A stretch of DNA of 64,000 nt from Rhipidocladum racemiflorum. Lineage: Eukaryota > Streptophyta > Magnoliopsida > Poales > Poaceae. Each line of letters opens with the position of its first letter. The first letter of the stretch is position 1. The translations under genes and the position numbers were made by a program. Under the pieces are notes generated by a model. The model was not told the DNA's origin and made no database searches. It saw only the letters and a program-made list of their open reading frames with translations. Location of the stretch: the NCBI GenBank assembly GCA_036346355.1, contig CM070581.1, positions 44,225,849 to 44,289,848 of the forward strand. The letters are read 5' to 3'. Shown here one piece after another: positions 35,617 to 47,246 of the stretch.

Positions 35617-37420
35617 GGTAACCACTGTTTGTTATGTCTGGTTGGTTGATCGATGCCTGCCTGCCTCTGAAGTCTGATCCCTCGTGCGTACGTGCTCTGC
35701 TTGATCGTGTGTCTCGCCATTGTTGATCCGTTCTTCTGACGATCTAGACTGGCTTGAAGAACGCGATTACTGATCCGGCTGAGTGGTATCATGTTATATT
35801 ATTTCGTCTTTGAAGGTTTCGGGTAAACGGGGACGAAGGTTGATTTGGTTGCTATGTACGTCTGGCGATTTGATCTCTTTTTTTCTTTGTTTGTTGGGAT
35901 TCTTTCTTTCTTTCTCTCAGCTGATCAACCTGGAAATACAATCATCACATGGATCGTGTTTTTTGCTTTGTGTAATGGAAATGTGGATGCAGTAGTTGAT
36001 TCCTTTTACAACGAACAGGAGACGGGGGAAGTGTTGATCATGCTTTGTTGATGATCGATAAGTGGCGGTTTTCCAGTAAATCTGCAACCTGACCTTTTTT
36101 TATCTGTGAATTATCAATTTTCATGTAGTAGTGGGTCCAAATTAGAACATGTTGATCTGTGAATTGTAGTAACCGTTTCACTGTTCATGTTGATATGTGA
36201 ATTGTCAATATTAGTGGGTCCAAATTATGATATGCATATTTAATCACATAAGTACGAGCGTTGTTATATCTGTATAACTAATACAGCTAATGTCCATCAC
36301 AAACATTAGTGTTGTATGTCTGAAGGTCTAGAAGTTACCATGTTAATTGGAGGAAAAAGAGAAATATCTACACTGTCAATTTTGGTAGGTTTTGATTATA
36401 ATGGTGCAAATTAATCACGTAAGTATGAGAGCTATTAGTGCTACAGTGTGTAAGGAATGCAAATATATATCCATCACATGCATTAGAGAGTTGTATGACA
36501 AGTACAACTATATCGCAATACAGGTGGTGTTTGGTTCAAAAATTGTAATCCAACATAAACGTTTTCAGAATACTCCAAGATTGCAAAGGGCATGAGTGAA
36601 ACCTGAATTTGCTTGGTTTATGTTGGTAACGGTATAGAAAAAGACTTTACCATCCTAACTAAAATTTACGACCTCTTGCTAATGTAAATTTTGGTACGTC
36701 CTAAGGATAGCAAAAACTTATTGGGTTTTGCATAGAAATACATTCCATAGTGTTTCTGCTACAGATTCAAAATTCACATCAAAATCACAAAAGGAGAAGT
36801 AGTCGGAAGAACAAATCAGAAACAAAAAAAAAGGACAATAAATTGGATGGAAGATTCATAACAATGTTTATGGAGAACAGATCAGGCTCATCGCTAGGGC
36901 TAGGGCAAAGCCATGGCAGAGGCGCTGAATTGGTGCTGACGTGTGGCGGTGGATGAAGTGCCGAGCGTTGCGGGCGGCCGCTGGGAGGCGGGTATGTGCC
37001 TATGTGGTGGCATTTTCCGACGCTCCCCTTGAGCATTCTTAACGGCCTTTCATCTTTCATCCTTGAAATATTTTATTGGTTACCAATATAGTTTCCCTTG
37101 AGCATGGTAAGTTTCTATTTCTCTTCTTGTTTACTATTTTCCTTGTTCTGCATGATTAGGATTGAAATGCCTTATATGGTTCATGTATGCTTCTTGTGCT
37201 CGCAAATTTGTTGTGCTAATAGCATGAAAATACCGATGGAAAGCCACGTTTGTCATTCTCATGAAAAATTTCGATAAGAAGACATTCAGGGAACCTTCCC
37301 AGTTGGAAAACTTGAACCCCTGGAATCGTCCATTTAGCATCAACCATGCTGCTCAGGTAGAGAAGATAGATCATCTGGTGGTGGTCTTCTAACTTACAGA
37401 TCATCCAGATAAACCTTGCG
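35617..37420. other. Intron-like or intergenic sequence, no gene seen
   Basis: AT-rich DNA following the donor at 35617, with T-rich stretches near 35880. No ORF above 100 aa is convincing. 36500-36760 has features of a small transposon (GTGTTTGGTTC), but no paired end was found. Confidence 0.4.
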
Positions 37421-37423
37421 GTC

Positions 37424-37700
37424 TTGCGGATCAATGTTTGCCGGGTGAATCAAGTGCCCCTGCCGCAAAGCACAGTGGAAGGCTTGGGCTCCACACAAAT
37501 GCAAGCTTTTCAATTTATGGTACTACAACAGAGATGCTGGATAGTGGATCGCTTGCAACATTGGTGCTTGCCAAACCAAGGATCATGTGTTCTTTCTTTG
37601 TGCAAGGAGCAGGAGACGCTGACTCATGTATCTCTCTCTTGTATAGCTGCCAAGAAAGTTTGGTTTGAAATCCTCTCACCGATAATCGGATATTTTAAAA
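37424..37700 (+). pseudogene. LINE remnant: reverse-transcriptase zinc-binding domain
   Basis: The frame reads QRCWIVDRLQHWCLPNQGSC..CKEQETLTHVSLSC..AKKVWFEIL, matching the zf-RVT pattern (W-T-A-D-R-L, paired Cys, H-x-L-x-x-C, x-x-x-W) found at the end of plant non-LTR retrotransposon polyproteins. Only this ~90-residue piece is recognisable; no RT core is nearby. It ends near 37690. Confidence 0.55.
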
Positions 37701-38466
37701 AACAAACTGCGTATCTGTATTAGATACCATATCAGATACCGGTACGGCTGGATACGTATTCTATCCGTATCAATAAATTTCTTTTTTTTTTAAAGAAATA
37801 ATTTCTGAAACTTGCTCAATACTTGTCTAATATATCTCAATCATAGGACCTATCTACTCAAAAGGAGAAATTAAAATTGTTTATTCCAATCATGCAGCCC
37901 CTTCTCGCTCTCATCACCACAACCCCTGCTCTCTCTTCACCTAGGCTCTCACGCCAACATTCCTCTCTCCACTGTAGACGGTAGCGCGTGGCATCCCTCT
38001 CTCTGCTAGCACTATGACACATCTAGTACTCACGCACGGTGAGTTCCCACTGGTCCTTTTCTCTCCTCTTGACTGTGGTAGCATGGTATACTCTCAAGAA
38101 GCCAGCGGCAGCTAGGAGCTGTTGAGAGTAGCAGTGGCTAGGAGGCAAGATATATGGCTACAATTGGTAGGAATAGAAGCACACAATTGTGAAGACGTTT
38201 GGGGCGCGAGTGGACTAAATGTCTTAAGTCGCTTGCTATTGGCTAATGGGCTTGCGAGATGATCTGGCCCATTTGTTTCTTCAATTTCTTTGTTATTGTG
38301 TCTTTTTTATGTTTATTTTGTGTATAATATATCATATCTCACGTATGTTTCTCTATATTTTTATTATATATATATACACGTATTATTGTATCAGTGTTTT
38401 GGGGAGACGTAGTATCGTGTATCCATATCGGTAACGATGTATCCGGGCATCCTACCTGGTGGCTAG
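37700..38466. other. Unassigned sequence before the Reina-type element
   Basis: Contains ATACCATATCAGATACCGG / GTATCCATATCGGTAACG-type repeats at both ends (37710-37770 and 38410-38450) and an AT-rich run near 38330-38390. No gene is seen. Confidence 0.4.
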
Positions 38467-38862
38467 TATCATGATATGACCAAACCAGATAGAGTCTACT
38501 TTAGAAAGAAGCAGGCCCAAGATCAGCAGGAGATCGTCCAGGATTAGCAAGGCACAAGGGCCGGCGATGCTGGCTGAATAACAAGAATAGTTAGTTTCCT
38601 TTTATCTCAAGCAAACTCTATCTTGAGAAGAATTAGTTTCCTTTTTATCTTTAGCAATTTCTATCTTGAGTAGTTTCCTTGTTGAGGGATTCTAAAGTAT
38701 AAATAAAGGAGAGAGGAAGAGAGAGGATGTTTTTGGTTGCCATCAAACTAACCCTCAAAGTCGCCGACGATAAACGGCCATAGCTCGAGCACTGATTACC
38801 ATAGGTCGCCGCGCTTAGCTGCGTCCTCGACCAATCAAGCCGCATAGCGGGCCTCCGTCCCG

Positions 38863-39273
38863 GTAGCTCGAAGAAGCAGTGTCCTCATCGAGATCTGACT
38901 CCTCCGGATCTGGCTCGTGTAGCTCGAGTACTGGCTCTGCTTCTGGTCCGTACAAAGCCATCTCCAACTCGTCAATTCTTCGCAGAAGGTGTGACACATA
39001 CTCTTGAGCTTCCCGCCATCTGTTCTTCTCTGTTGTGATCTCCTTGCGGGCCTTCTGTAGCTCCTTGCTTGTATCATCGAGTACATCCTCCTGGGCGACA
39101 ACAAGTCGTGCCAACTGTGTAACCATGGCATCCTCATCCTGAATCGCCTTCGGGTCAAGAAGGTTATTGTTGCGCGGGTGATAACGGAACACCGTGCTCT
39201 CCAACTCTCTGGCGTAGATACGGGTAATGTGCCGCATCGCTCGTCGTGATACTTCTTGGATACCCATCTGCAT
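38863..39273 (-). pseudogene. Extra ORF upstream of gag, gypsy copy C, truncated
   Basis: Minus-strand frame GIQEVSRRAMRHITRIYAREL, then a charged helical region (LQKARKEITTEKNRWREAQE) and an acidic tail (EPDPEESDLDEDTASS). It is homologous to the broken frame at 28844-29608 in copy B and here stays open for over 130 codons. Upstream (39660-39280) the N-terminal part is shifted. The real sequence ends near 38863; further codons are D's LTR. Confidence 0.6.
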
Positions 39274-39688
39274 TGTAGACCTCCCGGCGGTCAGTGTATC
39301 GAGCGATTGCCTGGCCCTTTTCCTAGCAGTACCTCAATCTTCACGTCACAAGCCTTGATCAATCCTCGCTTGTCCGATCACTTCCACTTGGTATTGGGGC
39401 TTCTCAAAATCTCCGAGAGTCTCAGAGCATATGCCAAAGTTCTCAAGCGTGACCAACCTCCAGTCGACGTAGTTGAACTCTCCCTCCATCTGTCACAAGA
39501 GTGCTCACGTAAGAACTCGAAAATTTTAAATCGTGACAAGGTAAGGAAAAATTCAGCAAGAGACAAGGAAAGAGAGAAGGGGATGAGTCGAGATGTCATT
39601 TCTTGTCTTGACAAACTTTTAGCTTTAGAAAATAGGTTTTATCCTCACTATGACCATTCTAGCTAGGGTTGAGCCTACGGTCAGTATG

Positions 39689-39700
39689 GCTCTGATACCA
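39689..39700 (-). other. Primer binding site of gypsy copy C
   Basis: GCTCTGATACCA on the plus strand is the complement of TGGTATCAGAGC. It lies four bases from the LTR end. Confidence 0.85.
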
Positions 39701-39704
39701 CCTC

Positions 39705-42700
39705 TGTCGGGACCCCGAATTTGCAAATCCGGACCCTCTGTGTATTCAGCACTAGTCCAGGAACGCGCTAGTGCCCACAGTCTTAACATTGGTAAATATC
39801 ACAATCATACCACTCGATACTAATAAAGTACTTTAATTAAATAGTCAAACTGGTTACTCGACCTTATGGTCAAGTTACAAATGTATGCCTCGCAGGGCGA
39901 AACTAATTAAGAGAGAAATAGTAGCAGCGAAAAATCAAATAACTTCGTGGCGCCATCCAGTATACCACAGGCAACTGACTGGGCTCGCTCCCTAAGTAGA
40001 CGGTTCCTCGTGGAGCTCCTCCTCCAAAGCTGGTGTAGTCTCCTCTTCAACTGGTGTTGTATTGTGGCAAGGGTGAGTACTTGGTACTCAGCAAGTCATG
40101 CACAGAATGCAGGCTAATATTCTATATGCATGGCTTGGTACAAAGGAATAGCTCAAGGTATATTTGCAGAAAACAGCATTTAACAAGTATCATAAATAGA
40201 TTCGAAAGCAGTAGAAATAAGTAAAGCATAGATAACTTTTCAAGGAGTTTAATAAACATCTTTCCCATCCTAATCCACATTTCCATCAACATCATTATTA
40301 ATCCAACCCAACCTTTCAAATCCAAGTTATTTTTGAGAAAATCTAACCCTTGACTGTAATTCCCGAGCGATGTCCAATACCGCGGACACGGCTATTCGAA
40401 TAGATTCTACACTCTGCAGAGGTTATGCACTTTACCCACAAGATACAGTCAAACACCACAAAGGCGAGTTCCCGTAACAAAGTCTTTCGTAAACTTCTAA
40501 CAATACAAGTGGTCCTCCCCGGTTATTGCACACTAACCCTTCCCTTAGCTAAGGCGAAGTTTAGGCCAATCAACCGTTAGATGGGTACCTGGCCTCAGCC
40601 CCGGTACGCTCCCCCGTACAACTTACACAAAGGGTGTAGTTGACCTCCTGAGGTCCCACAGGTACGTTATTAGCAACTTAGTCAACTAGGTCCGTCCCAT
40701 TACAGACATGTGGTTGCATGTTAGACCCAGTTCAAAGGCTTGCAAGGTGAAGTCCTTAGGGTGACCAGGGCAAGACTACCCGAAGAACCAAATCAACATC
40801 CCCAGTGCCACAACTGGCCCACCTGATCATTCTTGCCACATGCCCCGGTCGAAAACTATTTATCATACCCCAGTTGATTACCATGCACCACGTGCCATCA
40901 ACATCACATGATACCTTTCCAAAACAGGTTCAATATATCATTAAGTCAATATTAACATTTGATTATCCAAAATCATGTCATGAGCACGAAAGTGTGTCTA
41001 AGCAGTATACTACAACGGTCTAAAACCCATGTTGGCAATTTAATAATGTCCAACTAGTAATCCACAACTAGGGTGACAAGGGTCATGGCACATATATAAA
41101 TAATCAAGGTGTCATACAGCAAATTGGTATTTATCTAATCCCCCATATTTAAATAAAATATTTTCTAATTGAACTAGCATGCAATAAGTTAAATCAAAAT
41201 AGGTTTCGAAATAGGATCAACATGGTCAAAGCACAACTTGCCTTCAAAAAGTACTTGTTCTTGGTCTTGGGTTGGATCCTGAGTCAATACTTCTCCTTCG
41301 AAACCTTCCAGCACTTCAACGTCTACTCGTAAAGCGTGCAAATAGCAAATACACAAATAAACAATAGGCAAAAAGTACCCAAACATCCAAATAAAATCCA
41401 TAAATAGAGAGAACATAATTTTATGAATTTTTAGAAACTGGAATCGTCAAATTTGGAGTTAAAATGCAAAAGTTATGATTATTTAAAGTTTAAATAATCA
41501 ATTAAATAATTTTACAGAGAAAAACTTTAGTCCAAAAATTAAATAAAATTCATATTTAGGTAGGTCTCAATTTTATACAAATTTAGAAATTTGAATCACT
41601 CAAATCGGAGTTGAAACGCAAAAGTTATAAGCGTTTGAAGTTTGAAACAAAATCTGAAATCATTATTTCGAATTAATAAATCATTTTCTTTTTTGGAAAT
41701 TAATTATTGCGTCAGCCTGGACACGTGTCAGCACTGGATTGGTCGGCTGACGTCATCACCGAATGGCTCCCGTGATGATGTCATGCTGACGTCAGCATGA
41801 CACGTGGCACCACTCAGGTGCTGCCACGTGTCCGGTCCATGGACTGGATCCACGCGACGGTCCACGGTGGATCGGCGCACGCGGCTTGGTGCGGCGATCG
41901 CTTACATGGCTACATCTGGACCGTTGTATCTTGATCTAACTGTCAAGATCCAATCTGCTTTTCTAAAGTTTCAAGGAAACGTGGACTCACCGTGATCGCT
42001 TGATGGGGATCGAACGGTCCGTGGAGCTCGCGAGTCCGGCGATGGAGGTCGGTGGTGCAGGCTGCCGGGGTTGGGGATGACGACCTATGAAGCGGCGTTT
42101 GGAGCACGCTCCGGCGATGTGAGTGCACTTCCCGGACGCGGCTCGGTGCGAGGAGTTTGGATCCGGGTCTCACGGCGGCGGAGAGTCCTCGGCGACGACG
42201 GAAACAACGCGAAACCCTCGGCGGCGGTTCTTAGCGTCGGCGAGCGATTGCGCGCTACGGGTGGCGGCGCAGGGCTTGGGACCTAGACGTGCGTGCTCAG
42301 CAGACCCGAGCGATCACGTGGGGGTATTTATTGCCCCCGGCTTCCGTGCGAATCTCGGAAACCCTAACGGACGCGGCGGCCCACGGCGGAGGAGTCCGGC
42401 TCAGACTCGTCGGGGGAGACGATAGCGCGACCGCACACGTGGCAGGATCCAACGGCCCAAGCACGTCTTGCGACGCGCCGAACAAAGATTCGCACGATCG
42501 GGATCGGACGGTGCAATTAGGGTTAGGAGTTTGGGTTCGGGACGCGGTTGAACCAAGTCGCGTGGCGCGGGTCCGACTTTCGGTCAGACTCGGTCTGCAG
42601 TTCGAGTCGGAGGAATAGTACTAACCCTAATTGAATTTCCAGCGATTTAATATTTAACATAATTCCCAGTAATTCATTTAATTCATTTAAAATAGTAAAA

Positions 42701-42934
42701 GACTCAGAAAAATTCCAGAAAAATTCTGGAAAATATTTTGGATCATTTTGGACTCAAATAAAATATTTCCAACAAAATTTTATTTGCAAAGTTTAATTCT
42801 TTAATTATTTCAAAATGGAATAAATTCAAATAAATTCCAAATAAATCCAAATAAATTCCAGAAAATTCCAAAAATTCATCAAAGTGCCAAATCACACATA
42901 GATTTAAGAAAAAGCAAAATTTTGGGTTGTTACA
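39705..42934 (-). mobile_element. Full Tekay-type gypsy LTR, copy C (minus strand)
   Basis: Read on the minus strand it runs from TGTAACAACCC (42934) to GGGTCCCGACA (39705), 3,230 bp, followed by a PBS and the extra ORF. It abuts D's gag at 42935 cleanly, as expected for an LTR terminus, so copy C once inserted here as a whole. Its other half, with D's 5' part, was deleted. The bZIP-motif block (41706-41840) and the small spliced frame (exon-like segments 41242-41326 and 39992-40050) are retained. Confidence 0.85.
39992..41326 (-). other. Putative spliced acidic reading frame inside LTR copy C
   Basis: Counterpart of the frame in copy B: segment 1 (41326-41242) encodes VDVEVLEGFEGEVL...QEQVLFE and ends GAAG before GCAAGT; segment 2 (40050-39992) follows ACACCAG and encodes EEETTPALEEELHEEPST then a stop. 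The phase is the same as in copy B. In segment 1, five of about eight changed codons relative to B are synonymous. In segment 2 the differences are mainly replacements. Confidence 0.35.
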
Positions 42935-42936
42935 CA

Positions 42937-45900
42937 CACCTTACCGTCGTCGTCTCAGCCCGGAGGAGATGGCTGAACGAAGGGAGAAGGGTCTTTGCTA
43001 TAATTGTGATGAGGTTTATGTCCGCGGTCATCAGTGCAAGCGGCTGTTTCACTTAGAGGTAATGGATGAGGAGGAGACTGAGGAGGAATTGGCCGAGGAG
43101 GAGCCGGCTCTCTCTCTGATGGCAGTGCATGGTCCCAAAGCTGGAGGTACTATGCAGGTCAGGTTGGTGGTGAATGGGGTGTCATTAAATGGACTGGTGG
43201 ATAGTGGGAGTACCCACAACTTTTTGAGTAGCCATGCCGCAAGTCGAGTGGGGGTGTTACAGGAGACCGCATCAGGACAGCAGGTGCGGGTGGCAAATGG
43301 GGCCATCTGCCATGCCTGGGAAGGATTCCAGAGGTTCGTTTCATGATTAATCAGCACACCTTCGGGTCCCCATTCCTTGTAATACTGCTGGATGGGTTTG
43401 ATGTGGTGTTAGGGGTCCAATGGCTCCAAACTTTGGGAAACATAAAATGGAACTTCGATTCTTTGGAGATGCAGTTTTGGAATGATGTAAGGGAGGTGAA
43501 CCTACAAGGTAACCCGCCGAGTCGAGCGCATCTCCTAGCGACTGAGTTCAAGGATGATGATGTGGAAGAATTGTTGGCAGGTTTCGGTGACTTATTCAAA
43601 GAGCCCCAGGGGCTGCCACCCTCCCGTCTATGTGACCATCGCATATGCTTGAAGGAAGGGACTGATCCGGTGGTAGTTAGACCCTACAGGTACCCCTATC
43701 GCCAAAAGGATGAAATTGAGAAGCAATGTGCAGAGATGTTGGAGCATGGTCTCATTCGCCCAAGTCGCTCCCCCTTTTCCTCCCCGGTTCTTCTAGTGAA
43801 AAAGGAAGATGGGTCGTGGCGTTTTTGTGTGGATTACCGAGCACTTAATGAGAAAACAATCAAGGATAAGTTCCCTATTCCGGTTGTGGAAGAACTTCTA
43901 GATGAGTTGCATGGTGCCAGCTATTTCACTAAATTGGACCTCCGATCAGGAACCACCAGGTTCGAATGAACGAGGGTGATATTGAGAAAACAGCGTTCCG
44001 TACGCACCATGGCCATTTTGAGTTTGTGGTCATGGCCTTTGGGTTATGTAATGCTCCATCAACCTTCCAAGCTCTTATGAATGAAGTCTTAGCAGAATAT
44101 CTCCGGAAGTCTGTGCTCGTCTTCTTTGATGACATCTTGATTTACAGTGCCACTAGGGAGGAGCATCTTATTCACCTTCGTCTGGTCTTGGAGAAGCTTC
44201 GTCAACATCAACTATATTTGAAACGCTCTAAATGCGCGTTTGTGCAAGGAGCGGTTGGATACCTTGGCCATGTTATCTCTCAGGGTGGGGTGGCGGCCAA
44301 CCCCAACAAGGTGCAAGATGTATCGCGTTGGCCGACCCCCTCCACAGCGGCTGAGGTACGCAGTTTTTTGGGGTTAGCCGGGTATTATCGCCGCTTTATT
44401 CACCACTATGCAGCAGTGGCAGGGCCCCTTACTAACCTCCTTCGTCGCCAAGCGTTTCGTTGGTCTTCGGAAGCTGATCGTGCCTTCCCTCGGTTAAAAG
44501 AAGCGTTGCTGTCCGCACCTGTTCTTCGTCTCCCCGATTTTAATACTCCGTTTGTGGTGGAGTGTGATGCTTCCAGTGTGGGGATAGGGGCTGTATTACA
44601 GCAAGAAGGCCATCCGGTTGCATACTATAGCTGTCGTTTGGTGGATCGGCATGCTAAGTTAGCCGCTTATGAACGTGAACTCATTGGACTTTCAAAAGCT
44701 ATTCGTCATTGGCGGCCATATCTGTGGGGGCGTCCATTCCTTGTACGTACAGATCATGCCAGCTTAAAGTACTTATTGGAGCAAGCCTTAGTCACACCAC
44801 CTCAACAAATTGGGTGAGCAAATTAATGGGCTTTGATTTTTCTGTCGAATACAAACCTGGTAGAACCAATGCTGCTGCTGATGCCTTGTCCCGTCTCCAT
44901 GACCCGGCGGTCACGTGTGCAGCTATGTCAGGCCCGACTACCTCCCTGTGGACACAGTGGGAAGAGGAGCTTCGCCAACATCCGGATGTCCAGCAGCGCT
45001 GTCGTGAGATAGACGAAGCAGCGTCAGCTAAATCTCTTGATATACAGAGCACGGCATCGCCTGCAGTTGTCACCACCGGAGTGGAGGGTGCAGCTGATTT
45101 ATGGATAACACGGGCAGGGCTGGCATATCGTGAGGGACGACTCTTTGTGCCTGCTGGTTCAACACTCTGTGAACGTGTAGTGGCTGCCTTCCATGACCTT
45201 ACTCATGAGGGTGTTCATAAAACTTTACACCGAGTGAAACAACATTTCTATTGGAAAGGGCAGCGGGGTTCCGTGGAAGATTTTGTGGCCCAATGTAAGA
45301 TCTGTCAACAGCACAAGACTAGCACATTATCCCCTGCAAGCCTCATGCAACCCCTTCCTATTCCCCATCATATTTGGACGGATGTATCTATGAATTTTGT
45401 GGTGGGGCTGCCAAAGTCTCAAGGAAAAACATCTCTATTGGTGGTAGTGGACAGACTATCAAAATATGCACACTTCATTGCTCTTAAGCGGCCAACAACA
45501 GCTCCCACGGTGGCAGATATATTCTTCGATCAGATTGTGCGCCTTCATGGGGTTCCGGAAACAATAGTGTCTGACCGTGATCCAGTATTCACCAGCGCCT
45601 TTTGGCAAAGCTTGTTGACTAAAAATGGCACTCGACTTCTAACATCATCTTCCTACCATCCTCAGACGGACGGCCAAACTGAAGTGGTCAACCGCACAAT
45701 TGAGATGTATCTTCGCTGTTTGGCTGCTGAGCATCCTAAGACTTGGGTTCAATGGCTTCCATGGGCGGAATTTTGTTATAACACTTCTTATCACTCAGCC
45801 TTGAGGATGACGCCTTTTGAGCTTGTGTATGGTCGACCACCTCCTCCATTAGTACCGTACTCGCAGGGAACAACATCCGTAGATGCGGTGGATTGTCAGT

Positions 45901-46526
45901 TGGTAGATCGGGATGCCCTTCTCCAGCGTGTGCGCCATCACCTACTGGCTGCTCAAAATAGAATGAAGCAACAACATGATATTAATCACCGGGAGGTCAC
46001 TTTTCAGGTTGGCTCGTGGGTATGGTTGAAACTTCAACATCATAGACATCTTACTTTGCGGAGCTCATCGCATCATAAGTTGTCCCCTCGTTATTTTGGT
46101 CCCTACAAGGTGGCTGCTCGTATTGGTGAGGTGGCCTATCGTTTAGCTCTTCCGTTGACGGCAAAAATTCATGATGTTTTCCATGTAACTCTATTGAAGG
46201 CTTATAAAGGTCCTCCTCCTGAGGATACTCCACCTCTACCAGATGATGTTTCATTCCCTTCCACTGAGGTGGCCCAACTAGCTCCTTATCAACTTTTAGC
46301 TCGACGTTTTGTGAAGGGGTGTAGGCAGTTCCTGGTACATTGGACGGGCCAACAATTGGAGGATGCTACATGGATGGATGCTGTTGAATTTAAACAAGCT
46401 TACCCAGATTTCAAGCTTGAGGACAAGCTTGGTGTTGAGGGAGGGAGTATTGATATGACCAAACCAGATAGAGTCTACTTTAGAAAGAAGCAGGCCCAAG
46501 ATCAGCAGGAGATCGTCCAGGATTAG
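42937..46526 (+). pseudogene. Reina-type gypsy gag-pol (element D), three frameshifts
   Basis: In order: gag zinc knuckle CYNCDEVYVRGHQC; protease LVDSGSTHNFLS; RT with VRPYRYPYRQKDEIEKQ, SPVLLVKKEDGSWRFCVDYR and active site VFFDDILIYS; RNase H with VECDASSVGIGAVLQQEG and RTDHASLKYLLEQ; integrase with HEGVHKTLHRVKQHFYW..CKICQQHK, the core VVVDRLSKYAHFIAL, VSDRDPVFTS and DGQTEVVNRTIEMYL; then HDVFHVTLLKAY and a chromodomain (CRQFLVHWTGQQLEDATWMD). Frameshifts lie near 43345, 43955 and 44810; all active-site residues seen are intact, so decay is recent. The 5' half of gag is missing at 42934. The short LTRs and C-terminal chromodomain fit the Reina lineage. Confidence 0.9.
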
Positions 46527-46890
46527 CAAGGCACAAGGGCCAGCGCTGCTGGCTGAATAACAAGAATAGTTAGTTTCCTTTTATCTCAAGCAAACTCTAT
46601 CTTGAGAAGAATTAGTTTCCTTTTTATCTTTAGCAATTTCTATCTTGAGTAGTTTCCTTGTTGAGGGATTCTAAAGTATAAATAAAGGAGAGAGGAAGAG
46701 AGAGGATGTTTTTGGTTGCCATCAAACTAACCCTCAGGCGTCGCCGACGATAAACGGCCGGTAGCTCCGAACAGCTGATTACCATAGGTCGCCGGCGCTC
46801 GCAGCGCTAGCGCGTCCTCGACCAACTGCTCGCAAGCGGGCCTCCGTCCCGGTACACAGGCATATAGCCGGGAACATCCATATCATATCA

Positions 46891-47246
46891 TGAGCTCGGT
46901 TGCGCAAACCAGAACTGAAGCTGTGATCCGGAATTCTGGATGATAAGGACAAGGTGGAATGCTATGGTTGTCAGCACTCGTTACAGAGGACCAGAAGTGA
47001 TCGTTTCAGAGCTAACAGCGGAAGGACGCTGGAGCATCGCAGATTGGTCATTTTATTCTTCTGTAGAGTAACTTGGTGTATTGCTTGGTGCCTTGGTCAT
47101 TTGTTGTTCTGATTCTGTAATCTCGTTTATGTGTTTTTCATCTTTCCTTTTGGCCCTGAAGCTCTTTGTCAGTTTCATCGTTTCTTTTTCGAAACAGAAT
47201 TCTCTTGGAATCTAGTATGTCAACTTTTTTTTATCTGTATCGCAGC
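46891..47246 (+). other. Host sequence upstream of LEA_2 coding exon, ending in a splice acceptor
   Basis: Follows the TATCA duplication. The T-rich run TTTTTTTTATCTGTATCGCAG ends at 47246, one base before the ATG, a good 3' splice site. This indicates that the 5' UTR is interrupted by an intron. No TATA box near the ATG is convincing. Confidence 0.5.

Larger units (their letters stand above)
38472..46885 (+). mobile_element. Reina-type chromovirus gypsy element (D), rearranged inside
   Basis: The target duplication TATCA is at 38467-38471 and 46886-46890. The 3' LTR (46451-46885, 435 bp) starts TGATATG and ends CATATCA, a perfect 7-bp terminal inversion. The 5' LTR starts identically at 38472 but stops near 38862, short of its last ~30 bp, where gypsy copy C sequence begins. 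D's PBS and gag N-terminus are gone. The host duplication proves a single insertion event; the internal block (38863-42934) came later with a deletion. A TATA-like TATAAATAAAG lies at about 38699 and 46678. Confidence 0.9.

Noticed and set aside
36524..36760. Possible MITE (GTGTTTGGTTC)
   Set aside because: No matching inverted end or target duplication could be found.
47166..47246. Upstream in-frame ATG of the LEA_2 gene as start
   Set aside because: The 27 extra codons come from a T-rich stretch ending in a splice acceptor; homologues start with the acidic segment at 47247.
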